Origin: an uncultured Flammeovirgaceae bacterium
Lineage (GTDB): Bacteria; Bacteroidota; Bacteroidia; Cytophagales; Cyclobacteriaceae
Length of the DNA: 47,721 nucleotides
Assembly (NCBI GenBank): GCA_937884755.1
Contig: CAKZYJ010000452.1
Span: 1-47,721, forward strand
Reading direction: 5' to 3'
The translations under genes and the position numbers were made by a program. Of this stretch, positions 24,273-33,178 are shown one piece after another (positions within the stretch are counted from its first letter, which is position 1; every line of letters starts with the position of its first letter). A model generated the notes under the pieces. It worked only from the letters and a program-made list of their open reading frames with translations. It was not told the origin of the DNA and did no database searches.

Positions 24273-24308
24273 GTATTTTATAGAAATACCTTACGTAACC
24301 GGTTACGT
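24273..24308. promoter_or_regulatory. two palindromes upstream of the third ECF sigma gene
   Basis: GTATTT-N5-AAATAC lies at 24273-24289 and the perfect 16-bp palindrome ACGTAACCGGTTACGT at 24293-24308. Together they end 40 bp before the sigma ATG. They are good candidates for operator or promoter-control sites of the sigma/anti-sigma pair. The binding protein is unknown. Confidence 0.45.
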
Positions 24309-24348
24309 TTTACCGAGTTCCCGTATTAACCTATGTAGGCTTCTTGTA

Positions 24349-24888
24349 ATGAAAGACAGTGTTATACTAGATCGTATAGGTCGAGGAGATGAAAAAGCAC
24401 TTGATGAGTTGTACCGTAAGTACTATCGTATGATGACCCGGGCAATTATCAAGAAGAATGGCACTGAGGAAGAAGCAAAAGATATTTATCAGGAGGCTCT
24501 GATTGTGTTTTGGCAGAAGGCGGTAAGCCACCAGTTGGTGCTTACTTCCAAAATCAGCACCTATTTGTATAGCATATGTTTGAATTTGTGGCGGAAGGAG
24601 CTAGACCGGAAAAGCCGGTTGTCGCACGAAGAAAAAGATGGGGTAGAGTTTATTGACGACGAGAGCTTAGAACGAAGTAAGATTATCCATGAGTGTATCG
24701 CACAATTGGGTGATACTTGCCAGAAAATTCTGATGTATTACTACTTCGATGATATGTCTTTACAAGATATTGCCAATAAATTAGGTTTTGCGAACGCCGA
24801 AACGGCCAAAACCAAAAAATATAAATGCAAAAAAAGGTTGGATAGCTTAGTAAAAGCCAACTATTCGGCCAGTGATTTTCTAGACTAG
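24349..24888 (+). CDS. ECF sigma factor, third KY[KR]C-type member
   Basis: Sigma-70 family ECF factor of 179 aa. Region 2 (about 15-85) includes TEEEAKDIYQEALIVFWQKA and TYLYSICLNLWRKELDR. Region 4 (about 115-170) includes YYFDDMSLQDIANKLGFANA then TKKYKCKKRLDSLV. The YKC motif is shared with the CHAT-module sigmas at 5409 and 14050. The next gene, an anti-sigma-like membrane protein, starts 5 bp after the stop. No CHAT gene lies beside this pair. Upstream palindromes at 24273-24308 may control it. Confidence 0.91.
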   Translation: MKDSVILDRIGRGDEKALDELYRKYYRMMTRAIIKKNGTEEEAKDIYQEALIVFWQKAVSHQLVLTSKISTYLYSICLNLWRKELDRKSRLSHEEKDGVEFIDDESLERSKIIHECIAQLGDTCQKILMYYYFDDMSLQDIANKLGFANAETAKTKKYKCKKRLDSLVKANYSASDFLD

Positions 24889-24893
24889 TACCT

Positions 24894-25778
24894 ATGGATC
24901 AGCATTTTTCATATTCTGAGCAGGTAGATCTCTATCTGAAAGGTAAACTCTCGGATAGCGAGCGAGTTGCTTTTGAGGAGAAGATACAGCAAGACCCCTT
25001 ACTGCAAAGCGAAATGAAGCTGCAGCAGGAGATACATCAAGCTCTTAGCGAAACCCGAAAGGTAGGGCTAAAATCTCGTCTTGATCAGGTCCCCATTGAG
25101 CAAACTCCTTGGTTTATTGGATCTACCTTCAAAACCGCAGCAGTTGTTTCAGCCCTAGTAATAACTTCAGTAGCCACTTACGTAACTTTTGCCCCTACTG
25201 AGTCCGAAATTCCGTATGAGATTAATATAGCAGAAGGCGGATTTGAGGATTATACCACCAAAGCTGACTTAGAGGCACCTAAACCTCTTGCCGTGCCGGA
25301 ACAACAAAATGAGATTGTAGAGGCAGCTCCAATAATTGAAGAAACTACCGATTCTCAACCAGCAATCACGAAGGAAGAAAAAACAATAGTTCCCACGGTT
25401 CGGCGACCTAGTGTGACTGCAGATTTTTCTGAAGATCCTATTGAGTTAGATTACAGCGACTTTGAAGCTCCTCAGAAGCAAGCTCTACAAAATAATACTG
25501 TAGATGATGCAAACATCGCCGTCGAGCGGATAGCTAATACTGATCACACTTTTCACTATCAATTTTACGATGATAAGCTTTTCCTACATGGCAGCTTCGA
25601 GGATGCCCCCTACAAAGTGATTGCCTTTAACGCAAAAAGTGTTCGAAGACTATTTTTAGAGCATGCTGGTCAGTTCTATCAGTTGCAGGAGCAAGAAGAA
25701 ATTGTACCTCTAGTTCCTATTACTGACAGCACTTTGGTAAAGGAGCTACGGAATCTGAGTGCGGTTAATTCCCGGTAA
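24894..25778 (+). CDS. anti-sigma-like single-pass membrane protein without TPRs
   Basis: A 294-aa protein. The cytoplasmic N-terminus (1-79) has the Bacteroidota anti-sigma-like pattern YLKGKLSDSERVAFEEKIQQ and a later LKSRLDQV. The membrane helix is about 80-99. The extracytoplasmic part is a long acidic, Pro/Thr/Glu-rich linker (about 100-215) and a compact C-terminal part of about 75 residues that may be a beta domain (FHYQFYDDKLFLHGSFED). It lies 5 bp after the sigma gene. It resembles the module 1 and 2 anti-sigma proteins only in the first half; the TPRs are replaced by this other sensor. Its last 14 bases overlap the convergent sugar transferase gene. Sigma binding is inferred. Confidence 0.8.
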   Translation: MDQHFSYSEQVDLYLKGKLSDSERVAFEEKIQQDPLLQSEMKLQQEIHQALSETRKVGLKSRLDQVPIEQTPWFIGSTFKTAAVVSALVITSVATYVTFAPTESEIPYEINIAEGGFEDYTTKADLEAPKPLAVPEQQNEIVEAAPIIEETTDSQPAITKEEKTIVPTVRRPSVTADFSEDPIELDYSDFEAPQKQALQNNTVDDANIAVERIANTDHTFHYQFYDDKLFLHGSFEDAPYKVIAFNAKSVRRLFLEHAGQFYQLQEQEEIVPLVPITDSTLVKELRNLSAVNSR

Positions 25779-26352
25779 ACTTTTCGGCAGTTGATAGTCC
25801 CTCCGGTCGCACTCCAGTGGGCCGAAGTAGATGCCGTACAGTATAGAAAATAATTTGGATGTCTAGCTGAAGAGACTGATGTTCAGTATACCACACATCC
25901 AAAGCAAACCGCTCCACCCAGGGTACTGTATTACGTCCTTTTATCTGCGCCCATCCGCTCATCCCTGGCTTTACAGTATGCCGTTTTCGCTGATAATTAT
26001 TGTAGAGCGGTAAGTATTCTACCAGTAGCGGCCGGGGTCCCACCAACGACATATCTCCTTTCAGCACGTTCCAAAGCTGAGGAATCTCGTCAACAGAATA
26101 CTGACGAAGCCACCAACAAAGTCTTCTCAGTCTTGGTCTGGATTTATACATCTCATTAGAATACATCGTTCTTATTTTGTAGAGAGAAAAAATCTGCTCT
26201 CTAAAACCGACCCGGCGCTGCACAAATACCGGTGAGGTACCCGTCATGATGAAAAGAGAAGATAGAATTAAACCAATGGCGGGTCCTAACATTACCAGAG
26301 CAGTTACCGAAAAAATAACGTCCAGTCCTCGCTTTACTGCTCGGTATATCAT
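25765..26352 (-). CDS. membrane sugar-phosphate transferase (bacterial sugar transferase family)
   Basis: A 195-aa monotopic transferase of the PglC/WcaJ catalytic-domain type. It moves a sugar-1-phosphate to undecaprenyl phosphate to begin a polysaccharide or glycan. One N-terminal membrane segment (about 9-34, RGLDVIFSVTALVMLGPAI) is followed by family motifs: PVFVQRRVGFREQIFSLYKI, YSVDEIPQLWNVLKGDMSLV, GPRPLLVEYLPLYN and the terminal VKPGMSGWAQIKGRN. It lacks the long multi-helix N-terminus of WcaJ, so it is the short form. No other glycan genes are near. It overlaps the anti-sigma gene by 14 bases tail to tail. Confidence 0.92.
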   Translation of the reverse strand: MIYRAVKRGLDVIFSVTALVMLGPAIGLILSSLFIMTGTSPVFVQRRVGFREQIFSLYKIRTMYSNEMYKSRPRLRRLCWWLRQYSVDEIPQLWNVLKGDMSLVGPRPLLVEYLPLYNNYQRKRHTVKPGMSGWAQIKGRNTVPWVERFALDVWYTEHQSLQLDIQIIFYTVRHLLRPTGVRPEGLSTAEKFTGN

Positions 26353-26413
26353 CTTGTAGCTATCGTTTTGGGTAATAAACGTAAGAAGCTCGCTCGAAAA
26401 TCGTTATTATTCG

Positions 26414-26421
26414 TAAATTTG
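26414..26421 (+). promoter_or_regulatory. TAAATTTG box upstream of purC
   Basis: TAAATTTG fits the Bacteroidota -7 consensus TAnnTTTG and lies 49 bp before the purC ATG. No clear -33 TTG was found at the usual spacing, so this is only a candidate. Confidence 0.35.
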
Positions 26422-26470
26422 TGCCAATATATTAATTTCTTTTGCCGTAGGCGGCACTTTTTCCTACTTC

Positions 26471-27406
26471 ATGAGCCAAACGCTTTCAGAAACAAATTTT
26501 CAACTCCCTGGCCAAACCCGGTTTTACCGGGGTAAAGTTCGTGATGTTTATTATCTAGAACAACAGATAGTCATGGTTACCACTGATCGCATTTCGGCAT
26601 TTGACGTAATTCTGCCCCAGCCAATTCCGTACAAAGGGCAGGTACTCAACCAGGTTGCTTTCGATTTTCTGGTAACTACCTCAGATATTGTTCCCAACTG
26701 GGTAATAAGTATGCCTGATCCTAACGTGATGATCGGTTTTAATTGCGAACCTTTCCCAATTGAAATGGTGATCCGAGGTTACTTGGCCGGACACGCCTGG
26801 CGAGAGTATCGCGATGGTAAACGTTCCATATGTGGCGTGCCTCTACCCGAAGGACTTCGAGAAAATGACCGGCTTCCTGAGCCGGTCATTACTCCGGCTA
26901 CCAAATCGCAACAGGGGCACGATGAGGATATTTCCCGGGAAGAAATTATTCGGCAAGGATTGGCCTCTGAAGAAGAGTACCGTCAGTTAGAGTCGTATAC
27001 CCGCCAGCTTTACGAACAGGGTTCGCGTCATGCAAAGGATCGAGGATTGATTCTGGTAGATACCAAGTACGAGTTTGGTAAGTTTGATGAACAGATTCAT
27101 CTGATTGACGAGGTACATACTCCTGACTCTTCACGATATTTTTACGCTGAAGGCTACGAAGAAAGGCAGGAAAAGGGAGAAACCCAGAAGCAGTTGTCCA
27201 AAGAGTTTGTTCGTCAGTGGCTCATATCAGAAGGATTTCAGGGTCAGGAGGGGCAACAGATACCCGAAATGACTGAAGAAGTAGTGGAAAGAATTTCGGC
27301 TCGCTACATTGAACTTTACGAAAAGCTAATTAACCGATCATTTATTCGGGATAAAACTGATAATATCCTTCAGCGGGTAGAGAGAAACATAATGAGCACC
27401 CTATAG
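26471..27406 (+). CDS. purC: phosphoribosylaminoimidazole-succinocarboxamide synthase
   Basis: SAICAR synthetase: joins aspartate to CAIR using ATP in purine synthesis, in the cytosol. Length is 311 aa, like the longer yeast-type enzymes rather than the roughly 237-aa E. coli form. Both family signatures are present: [20 protein letters not shown] near the N-terminus, and [14 protein letters not shown] (about 194-207), with LAGHAWREY and the ATP-site residues between. It is divergent from the sugar transferase gene, with 118 bp between the starts. No other purine genes are in the window. Confidence 0.97.
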   Translation: MSQTLSETNFQLPGQTRFYRGKVRDVYYLEQQIVMVTTDRISAFDVILPQPIPYKGQVLNQVAFDFLVTTSDIVPNWVISMPDPNVMIGFNCEPFPIEMVIRGYLAGHAWREYRDGKRSICGVPLPEGLRENDRLPEPVITPATKSQQGHDEDISREEIIRQGLASEEEYRQLESYTRQLYEQGSRHAKDRGLILVDTKYEFGKFDEQIHLIDEVHTPDSSRYFYAEGYEERQEKGETQKQLSKEFVRQWLISEGFQGQEGQQIPEMTEEVVERISARYIELYEKLINRSFIRDKTDNILQRVERNIMSTL

Positions 27407-27446
27407 TTAATCTTAAAATTTATCTTATATAATCTGGCTTTAGCCT

Positions 27447-27845
27447 ATGAAATACGCAGTTGATAAACAAGAAAAGTACACCATAGTTAAATTAGACGAA
27501 GAAAAATTAGACGCTTCGGTAGCTCCAGAACTCAAGTCCGAGCTAATTACTATGCACGCCGAAGGTACGCAGAACATGATTCTTGACATGTCGAATATCA
27601 AATATACCGACTCGTCGGGACTAAGCGCATTGCTGGTTGGCAACCGGGTTTTCCGCGAAGACAGTGGAATGTTCGTGTTAGCAGAACTGAACGATCATGT
27701 AGTAAAGCTGATCAAAATTTCTCAGTTGGATAGTGTACTAACCATTTCTCCTACCGTAGAGGAAGCTGTAGATACGGTTTTTTTAAACCAGATAGAGAAT
27801 GATCTGAATAGCGAGGCTTCTGAAAGTGATAACGGTAAGGATTAG
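27447..27845 (+). CDS. STAS-domain anti-sigma-factor antagonist-like protein
   Basis: A 132-aa protein of the SpoIIAA/RsbV fold, which switches partners by phosphorylation of a Ser. Residues 1-110 form the domain. The phospho-site region is YTDSSGLSALLVGN with Ser56/Ser57 in the expected place. A 20-residue acidic tail (NSEASESDNGKD) is added. No kinase (RsbW-type) gene is nearby. It sits 3 bp before the RNase Z gene, in one likely operon with it and the transporter at 28766. Partner unknown. Confidence 0.88.
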   Translation: MKYAVDKQEKYTIVKLDEEKLDASVAPELKSELITMHAEGTQNMILDMSNIKYTDSSGLSALLVGNRVFREDSGMFVLAELNDHVVKLIKISQLDSVLTISPTVEEAVDTVFLNQIENDLNSEASESDNGKD

Positions 27846-27848
27846 TTT

Positions 27849-28766
27849 TTGTCATTTCAGCTTAAAATACTAGGTTCTAATTCGGCAACTCCCGCATTTG
27901 GCCGCTACCCCACCAGCCAACTGCTTACCGTAGGTTCTCGCTGCTTTCTTATCGATTGTGGCGAGGGCTGCCAGATGCAATTGAACCGTTATAGGGTTCG
28001 CACTAGCCGGATTAGCCATATCTTCATTAGCCACCTACATGGTGATCATTTCTTTGGACTGATCGGCCTGCTGAACACGTTGAGTTTAAACGGGCGCGAC
28101 ACTCCTCTGGTAATCTATGGGCCGCCTGGCTTAGATACTATACTTACTGTGCAGTTCCAGGTATCTCAGACCGTACTCAATTACCCAATTCGGTTTGTAG
28201 GCTTAGAGGCTGAGCAACCCGAGATTATTTTTGAAGATCAAAAGCTTACTATTACTACCTTCCCCGTACAACACCGCATTGCCTGCTGGGGGTTTTTATT
28301 CAAGGAGCAGCCCAAGCCCCGCAGGATCAACAAAGAAACTATGCCAAAAGCTCTCACGGTGGAAGAGATTATAGCACTAAAGCATGGGCAAGATATTTCT
28401 AATGATGACGGAAGTGTTCGCTATGCTAACGAAACGTTTACCCTTCCACCCCGCAAAAGCCGAAGTTATGCTTTCTGTGCCGATACTCGCTATTTTGAAG
28501 AGCTAGCTGAATGGGTGCAAGGAGTAGATCTACTGTACCATGAAACTACCTTTATGGACAATGAGGAGGAGCTTGCCGAACAGCGCTACCACAGCACTAC
28601 GGTGCAGGCAGCTACTATTGCTCAAAAGGCCAGGGTAAGTACTTTACTCATTGGTCATTTCTCCAGTAGATACCGCGATCTGACACCTTTATTAGATGAA
28701 GCCAAAACCGTTTTTGATAACACGTTGTTGGCAATTGAAGGCCACGACATCACCATAGAGGAATAA
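27849..28766 (+). CDS. rnz: ribonuclease Z
   Basis: tRNA 3'-processing endonuclease (metallo-beta-lactamase fold), 305 aa. It begins with the family hallmark LKILGSNSATPAFGRYPTSQ. The zinc-binding motif HXHXDH is H62, H64, D66, H67 (SHLHGDHFFG), with later ligands in FCADTRYFEELAEW and LIGHFSSRY. The start is a TTG at 27849, 3 bp after the STAS stop; no ATG fits before the first conserved residue. The stop overlaps the next gene by one base (TAATG). Assignment is strong. Confidence 0.94.
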   Translation: MSFQLKILGSNSATPAFGRYPTSQLLTVGSRCFLIDCGEGCQMQLNRYRVRTSRISHIFISHLHGDHFFGLIGLLNTLSLNGRDTPLVIYGPPGLDTILTVQFQVSQTVLNYPIRFVGLEAEQPEIIFEDQKLTITTFPVQHRIACWGFLFKEQPKPRRINKETMPKALTVEEIIALKHGQDISNDDGSVRYANETFTLPPRKSRSYAFCADTRYFEELAEWVQGVDLLYHETTFMDNEEELAEQRYHSTTVQAATIAQKARVSTLLIGHFSSRYRDLTPLLDEAKTVFDNTLLAIEGHDITIEE

Positions 28767-29575
28767 TGCCGACTGCTACCCTTACTGAAACTAAAAAATC
28801 TAATCTATTCATTGTTTTAAGTGGCATTTTTCTAACGAATGCCCTTATCGCCGAGCTTATCGGGGTCAAAATATTCTCCCTAGAAGATACGCTAGGTGTT
28901 CCTCGCGCTCAACTTCCCCTACTCGACGATTTTGTACTGGACTTCAACCTAGCAGCCGGGGTAGTACTGTGGCCGGTGGTATTTATTACTACCGATATTA
29001 TCAACGAGTACTACGGAAAAAACGGAGTGCGGAAAATCAGCTTTCTAACGGCAGGCTTTATCGCCTATGCTTTTGTTGTGATATCTATCACTACTAGTTT
29101 GTCTCCCGCTGACTTCTGGTTGGATGTAAACAGTCAAGATGCTGAGGGTAACCCATTCGACGTAAACTTTGCCTTTAATCGGGTTTATCGGCAGGGGTTG
29201 GGGATTATCGTTGGTTCACTGTGTGCTTTTCTACTTGGGCAGTTACTGGATGTTTTCGTGTTTCAGAAATTACGGCGCATTACGGGAAGCAACCGAATCT
29301 GGCTTCGGGCCACTGGCTCCACACTCGTTTCTCAGCTGATTGATAGTTACTTGGTTCTTTTTATTGCCTTCTATTTTCTAGCCCCAGCCGGTACTCGCTG
29401 GTCGGTTGCCCAGGTTATTTCGGTAGGCATCGTTAATTATAGCTACAAGTTCGTAGTTGCTATCTTACTAACTCCACTGCTGTACATTGCGCACTACATT
29501 ATTGATCGCTACTTAGGCCAAGAACTGGCCGAAAACATGATGCAGGAAGCCAGCAGTGATACTTCTTTCTTCTAG
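28766..29575 (+). CDS. queuosine precursor transporter (YhhQ/VUT family)
   Basis: Membrane protein of 269 aa with about six helices, from the vitamin-uptake-like YhhQ family that imports queuosine precursors for tRNA modification. Features are an N-terminal IVLSGIFLTNALIAELIGVK, the family segment VVFITTDIINEYYGKNGVRK, and C-terminal helices with TGSTLVSQLIDSYLVLFIAF. Its ATG overlaps the rnz stop by one base, so it ends the STAS / rnz / transporter set. Pairing with rnz fits a tRNA-processing theme. The substrate is known only from the family. Confidence 0.88.
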   Translation: MPTATLTETKKSNLFIVLSGIFLTNALIAELIGVKIFSLEDTLGVPRAQLPLLDDFVLDFNLAAGVVLWPVVFITTDIINEYYGKNGVRKISFLTAGFIAYAFVVISITTSLSPADFWLDVNSQDAEGNPFDVNFAFNRVYRQGLGIIVGSLCAFLLGQLLDVFVFQKLRRITGSNRIWLRATGSTLVSQLIDSYLVLFIAFYFLAPAGTRWSVAQVISVGIVNYSYKFVVAILLTPLLYIAHYIIDRYLGQELAENMMQEASSDTSFF

Positions 29576-29659
29576 CTCAAGAAATAGCAAGTAAGCGGTG
29601 GTATCTATATTGGTAGTAGTGTATTGATTGTTGCTTTAAAAAGCCATCTAGGGTGCTAC

Positions 29660-30436
29660 TTACATCTTGGCATCACTTTTCTCTCCCAACTTCCTTCTCA
29701 CGTTGTCGCAAAGTACAGCCGCTGCTATGCCTACATTTAGTGATTCAGCGGTACCAAACTGAGGAATGTGGACAGCCTGGGTAATATACTGCGCTAAGAT
29801 GCGCCTCATTCCTTCCGACTCACTGCCCAGCACAATTAACCCGCATTCAGCAAAATTAGTGTGATGTACCGAAGTGCCCTGTCCTACTAGTGTACCATAA
29901 ACCGGAAGCTCTGTTTTTGACAGAAAATCAGCTAAGTTAGCTCGGAAAAAGGGTACTCGAAGAAATGAGCCCATACTAGCACTAATTACCTTCGGGCTAT
30001 ATTCATCAGTAGTCTCCGGCGAACTTACGATGCCCGCAACACCGTACCAATCGGCAATACGAATAATTGTCCCTAAATTGCCTGGATCACGAATGTTGTC
30101 CAGTACCAGAACGTAGTCGTCAAAGGTCACCGGGATTGTCTTAGTCCGAGGCATCTCAACTAAAGCAATGCCGGTATTGTTATTTTTGAATGAGCTAGCT
30201 GATGAAATTTCTGATTCGCTGGTTAGATAAACAGATGTTTCAGAAATGTGTTTTTCAATTAAGGATCGGTGCTGGTTCACGAACACTGAGGTACCAATCA
30301 ACGTTCTTACAGTAAATGAAGACCCAAGCAGCTCTACAATACTCTTGGCCCCTTCTACTAAAAATAACTGTTCTTGGTATCGGTATTTCTTATGTTGGAG
30401 GGACTTTGCTAGCTTTAGCAACTTTTTCGGAACCAT
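29660..30436 (-). CDS. TrmH/SpoU-family RNA 2'-O-methyltransferase
   Basis: SPOUT-class methyltransferase of 258 aa acting on tRNA or rRNA ribose. An N-terminal substrate-binding domain (about 1-100; KSLQHKKYRYQEQLFLVEGA) precedes the knotted catalytic domain with the three SpoU motifs: VLDNIRDPGNLGTIIRIADW, LIVLGSESEGM and VHIPQFGTAESLNVGIAAAV. The frame is open to 30490, but the ATG at 30436 (MVPKKLLKLAK) is preferred. It avoids overlap with the divergent gene at 30465 and starts where the domain starts. The modified nucleotide is not determinable. Confidence 0.91.
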   Translation of the reverse strand: MVPKKLLKLAKSLQHKKYRYQEQLFLVEGAKSIVELLGSSFTVRTLIGTSVFVNQHRSLIEKHISETSVYLTSESEISSASSFKNNNTGIALVEMPRTKTIPVTFDDYVLVLDNIRDPGNLGTIIRIADWYGVAGIVSSPETTDEYSPKVISASMGSFLRVPFFRANLADFLSKTELPVYGTLVGQGTSVHHTNFAECGLIVLGSESEGMRRILAQYITQAVHIPQFGTAESLNVGIAAAVLCDNVRRKLGEKSDAKM

Positions 30437-30464
30437 TCGCTTGTAGTATATTTTTAGACCAACC

Positions 30465-32957
30465 GTGAGTATTCGTTCAAGTATACACAACTTATCGGTA
30501 ATTATTTTCGGTATCCTGCTAGCAAATTGTGTAGGTACTCGCTACCTCGATGAGGGGGAATACTTGCTCTATGAGCAAAAGATCAAGAGTGCTCAGCGGG
30601 TTAATGAGGGCGAACTCGATGATTTTTACCGTCAGGAACCAAACCGGCGGCTACCAATTGTGCCGATAGCACCCTATGTATGGCTATACGAAACTGGGCG
30701 TGCTAATTATGATCCGGAGGAAATTGAGCAGGAGATTGAGGAGGTTAAAAAGAAGTACAGCGAGAAAATTGCTGAAGCCCAGGTAAACGGAAAGGATAAA
30801 CGGGCGGCCCGACTCCGGCGTAAGGAAGACGAAAAAGTCTCTAAACTAAACCGGAAGAAAGAAGAAGGCACTCTTTTTATGCGTTGGGGAGAGCCCATTT
30901 CAGTATACGACAGTAGTCTGGCTGAAACGACTCGTCAGCAGATGGAGAGCTACTTGCATACCAAAGGCTTTTTTGACGGAGAGGTTACTCATCGGGTGGA
31001 GTTAGACGGCCGTCAGGTTTCTTCTATCTACACTATCATTGAAAAAGAGCCGTACCGTATCGATTCTATTGCCTACCTTATTGATGATACTACTGTTTTA
31101 AACCTTATTAATCAGCGCCCGAGAGCGCGAGTTATCAAACCAGGTCGCATTTACGATCAGGATGAATTGGGGAGAGAACGGGAGCGAGTTGAAAACTTGC
31201 TGAAGAACAACGGTTACTACGATTTTAGTCGGCAGTATATTGAGTTTCAGGTAGACTCAACCATTGGAAACCGAGAAGTGATGGTATATGCCGTTATCCG
31301 AGAACCGGCTAAACGCGGCTATCATGAGCAATTCAGATTAGATTCTATCATTTTCACTACCGATTCTGATGTACGCGGCTACACTGGAGAACGTAAAACC
31401 AGCACTCTCAACGATGTTACTTACCGCTACCATAAGTACCAATACAACAAGAAAATACTCGGACGCCGGGTGTTAATCGATGCTGATGGTCTATACAGTC
31501 GAGAGCAGACGTTAGAAACCCAGCGTCAGCTCTCGAATATGGACATCTTCAAGTTCATTAATATCAACTACGATACTACTGGAGGTGAATTTATCGCTAA
31601 TGTCTATGCCAGTCCGTTAAAGAAATTTCAAACTTCAGCCGAAGTAGGTTTGAATGTAAGTCAGGGATTGCCCGGTCCTTTTGTCAACGGCTCGCTTCAA
31701 ATAAGAAACGTTTTCGGAGGACTGGAAATTATGGAATTGAGTGGCAGGGCGGGCATTGAAGGAGTGCCTCCCGTGACAGGTAGCATCGAGGACCGGCGAG
31801 CCTTTCCTAGCCGGGAAGCGGGTGCGAACCTATCTATAACTTTCCCGCAGTTTGTTTTCCCCCTACCGGAACAGTGGAAGCAAAATTTTGGTAGACTAAA
31901 CCCCAAAACCCGTATTCAGACTGGCTACAGCTACGTAAACCGACCCGAATATACCCGAACCAATTTTCAAACCTTGCTAGCTTATACCTGGCAAAAGGGG
32001 CAGAAAGTTCAGTATAACTTTACTCCAATCGACATCAACTTTATTGATTCTCGCGTAGACTCTAGCTTTCAGGAGTTATTGAACCAGAGTTTAGAGAGAT
32101 TTGGTATTCCGTTAAACCGTTCGTTTGAGCCATCGGTTGTATCCAGCACCAGCTTTACTACCACCTTCAATTTTAATAACTACGGAGCTAACGAACTTTT
32201 AGGAGAAAGTACCCGAGGTACCCCTTCCTACTTGAGACTCTATTTTGAGAGTGGTGGCTTGCCACTCAATTTCCTTGACACTACATTTTTAACCGATAGG
32301 GGATTAGCCTACTTTCAATTTTTGAAGTTCAATCCCGACTTTCGGCAGTATATTTCACTAGGTGAAAATAAAACACTGGCGTACCGAGTTAACGTCGGAA
32401 TTGCCTATCCGTACAGTAGGGACCGGGTACTGCCTTACGAAAAGTACTTCTTCGCCGGAGGTAGCAATAGCATCCGAGCCTGGCCTCCTCGCCGTTTAGG
32501 GCCTGGATCAATTGCCTCTGATAGTGTAAATAATAGCGGATACGCCGTTTACGCTATTGAGCAACCCGGCGAAATACTTCTAGAAACCAGTATAGAATAC
32601 CGGCAAAAGCTTTTTGGCTTTGTTGAGGGAGCTTTATTTATTGATGCCGGAAACGTCTGGCGGCTGCTAGAATATCCCGATGATCCCGATACCGGTTTAC
32701 CCCGCCAAGGAAGTGCCAAGTTCTCGTTCAATACGTTTATTCCCCAAATTGCTATTGGTGCCGGAGCAGGCCTGCGGCTCGATTTCTCTTTTCTTATTCT
32801 TCGCTTCGACTACGGTGTAAAAATGTACGATCCCGCTCGCGAACCATATGACCCGGAAGCCAATGAGCGTACCGGACGGTGGATTGGTCAAAAGTTTGAC
32901 GTCTGGGAAGAAATTAGCAATGGCGTACTCAATATTGGTATTGGTTACCCATTCTGA
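30465..32957 (+). CDS. Omp85-superfamily (BamA/TamA-like) outer-membrane protein with lipobox
   Basis: An 830-aa outer-membrane assembly-type protein. The GTG start gives a signal peptide ending in a lipobox (FGILLANC, Cys about 22). Next is a Bacteroidota-typical opening (GTRYLDEGEYLLYEQKIKSA), a charged coiled-coil-like insert (about 90-130), POTRA-like domains (about 150-380) and a C-terminal 16-strand-type barrel (about 400-830). The barrel holds the characteristic EKYFFAGGSNSIRAWPPRRL and GAGAGLRLDFSFLILRFDYG, and ends in a beta signal (VLNIGIGYPF). Barrel proteins of this kind insert or export outer-membrane proteins or lipids. A lipid-anchored N-terminus is usual in this phylum. Divergent from the methyltransferase gene. 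Confidence 0.92.
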   Translation: MSIRSSIHNLSVIIFGILLANCVGTRYLDEGEYLLYEQKIKSAQRVNEGELDDFYRQEPNRRLPIVPIAPYVWLYETGRANYDPEEIEQEIEEVKKKYSEKIAEAQVNGKDKRAARLRRKEDEKVSKLNRKKEEGTLFMRWGEPISVYDSSLAETTRQQMESYLHTKGFFDGEVTHRVELDGRQVSSIYTIIEKEPYRIDSIAYLIDDTTVLNLINQRPRARVIKPGRIYDQDELGRERERVENLLKNNGYYDFSRQYIEFQVDSTIGNREVMVYAVIREPAKRGYHEQFRLDSIIFTTDSDVRGYTGERKTSTLNDVTYRYHKYQYNKKILGRRVLIDADGLYSREQTLETQRQLSNMDIFKFININYDTTGGEFIANVYASPLKKFQTSAEVGLNVSQGLPGPFVNGSLQIRNVFGGLEIMELSGRAGIEGVPPVTGSIEDRRAFPSREAGANLSITFPQFVFPLPEQWKQNFGRLNPKTRIQTGYSYVNRPEYTRTNFQTLLAYTWQKGQKVQYNFTPIDINFIDSRVDSSFQELLNQSLERFGIPLNRSFEPSVVSSTSFTTTFNFNNYGANELLGESTRGTPSYLRLYFESGGLPLNFLDTTFLTDRGLAYFQFLKFNPDFRQYISLGENKTLAYRVNVGIAYPYSRDRVLPYEKYFFAGGSNSIRAWPPRRLGPGSIASDSVNNSGYAVYAIEQPGEILLETSIEYRQKLFGFVEGALFIDAGNVWRLLEYPDDPDTGLPRQGSAKFSFNTFIPQIAIGAGAGLRLDFSFLILRFDYGVKMYDPAREPYDPEANERTGRWIGQKFDVWEEISNGVLNIGIGYPF

Positions 32958-33121
32958 TACGTACTATTCTGTTGCCTTCTGGGCTTTTTCTCTTGCTTTT
33001 CCCTATATTATCCCCTGTCCTTACTTAGTGAAAACTTATATTTCAATGCGGTAAAAGGCTTATAAAGTCACAAGAGTTAAATTATTACAATAAATAATTA
33101 TACTTATCTTATTTTTTTCTG

Positions 33122-33129
33122 TATATTTG
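33122..33129 (+). promoter_or_regulatory. TATATTTG box upstream of the four-repeat secreted protein
   Basis: TATATTTG fits TAnnTTTG and lies 50 bp before the ATG at 33179, in a 221-bp AT-rich gap. No convincing -33 element was seen. Confidence 0.4.
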
Positions 33130-33178
33130 TAAGAAATATTACATTTAAATACTTATTCCAGAATAGATAAGCTTAACT

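Noticed and set aside
30437-30490. Longer start for the TrmH/SpoU methylase
   Set aside because: It would overlap the divergent Omp85 gene, and the extra residues are not typical of the family; ATG 30436 fits better.
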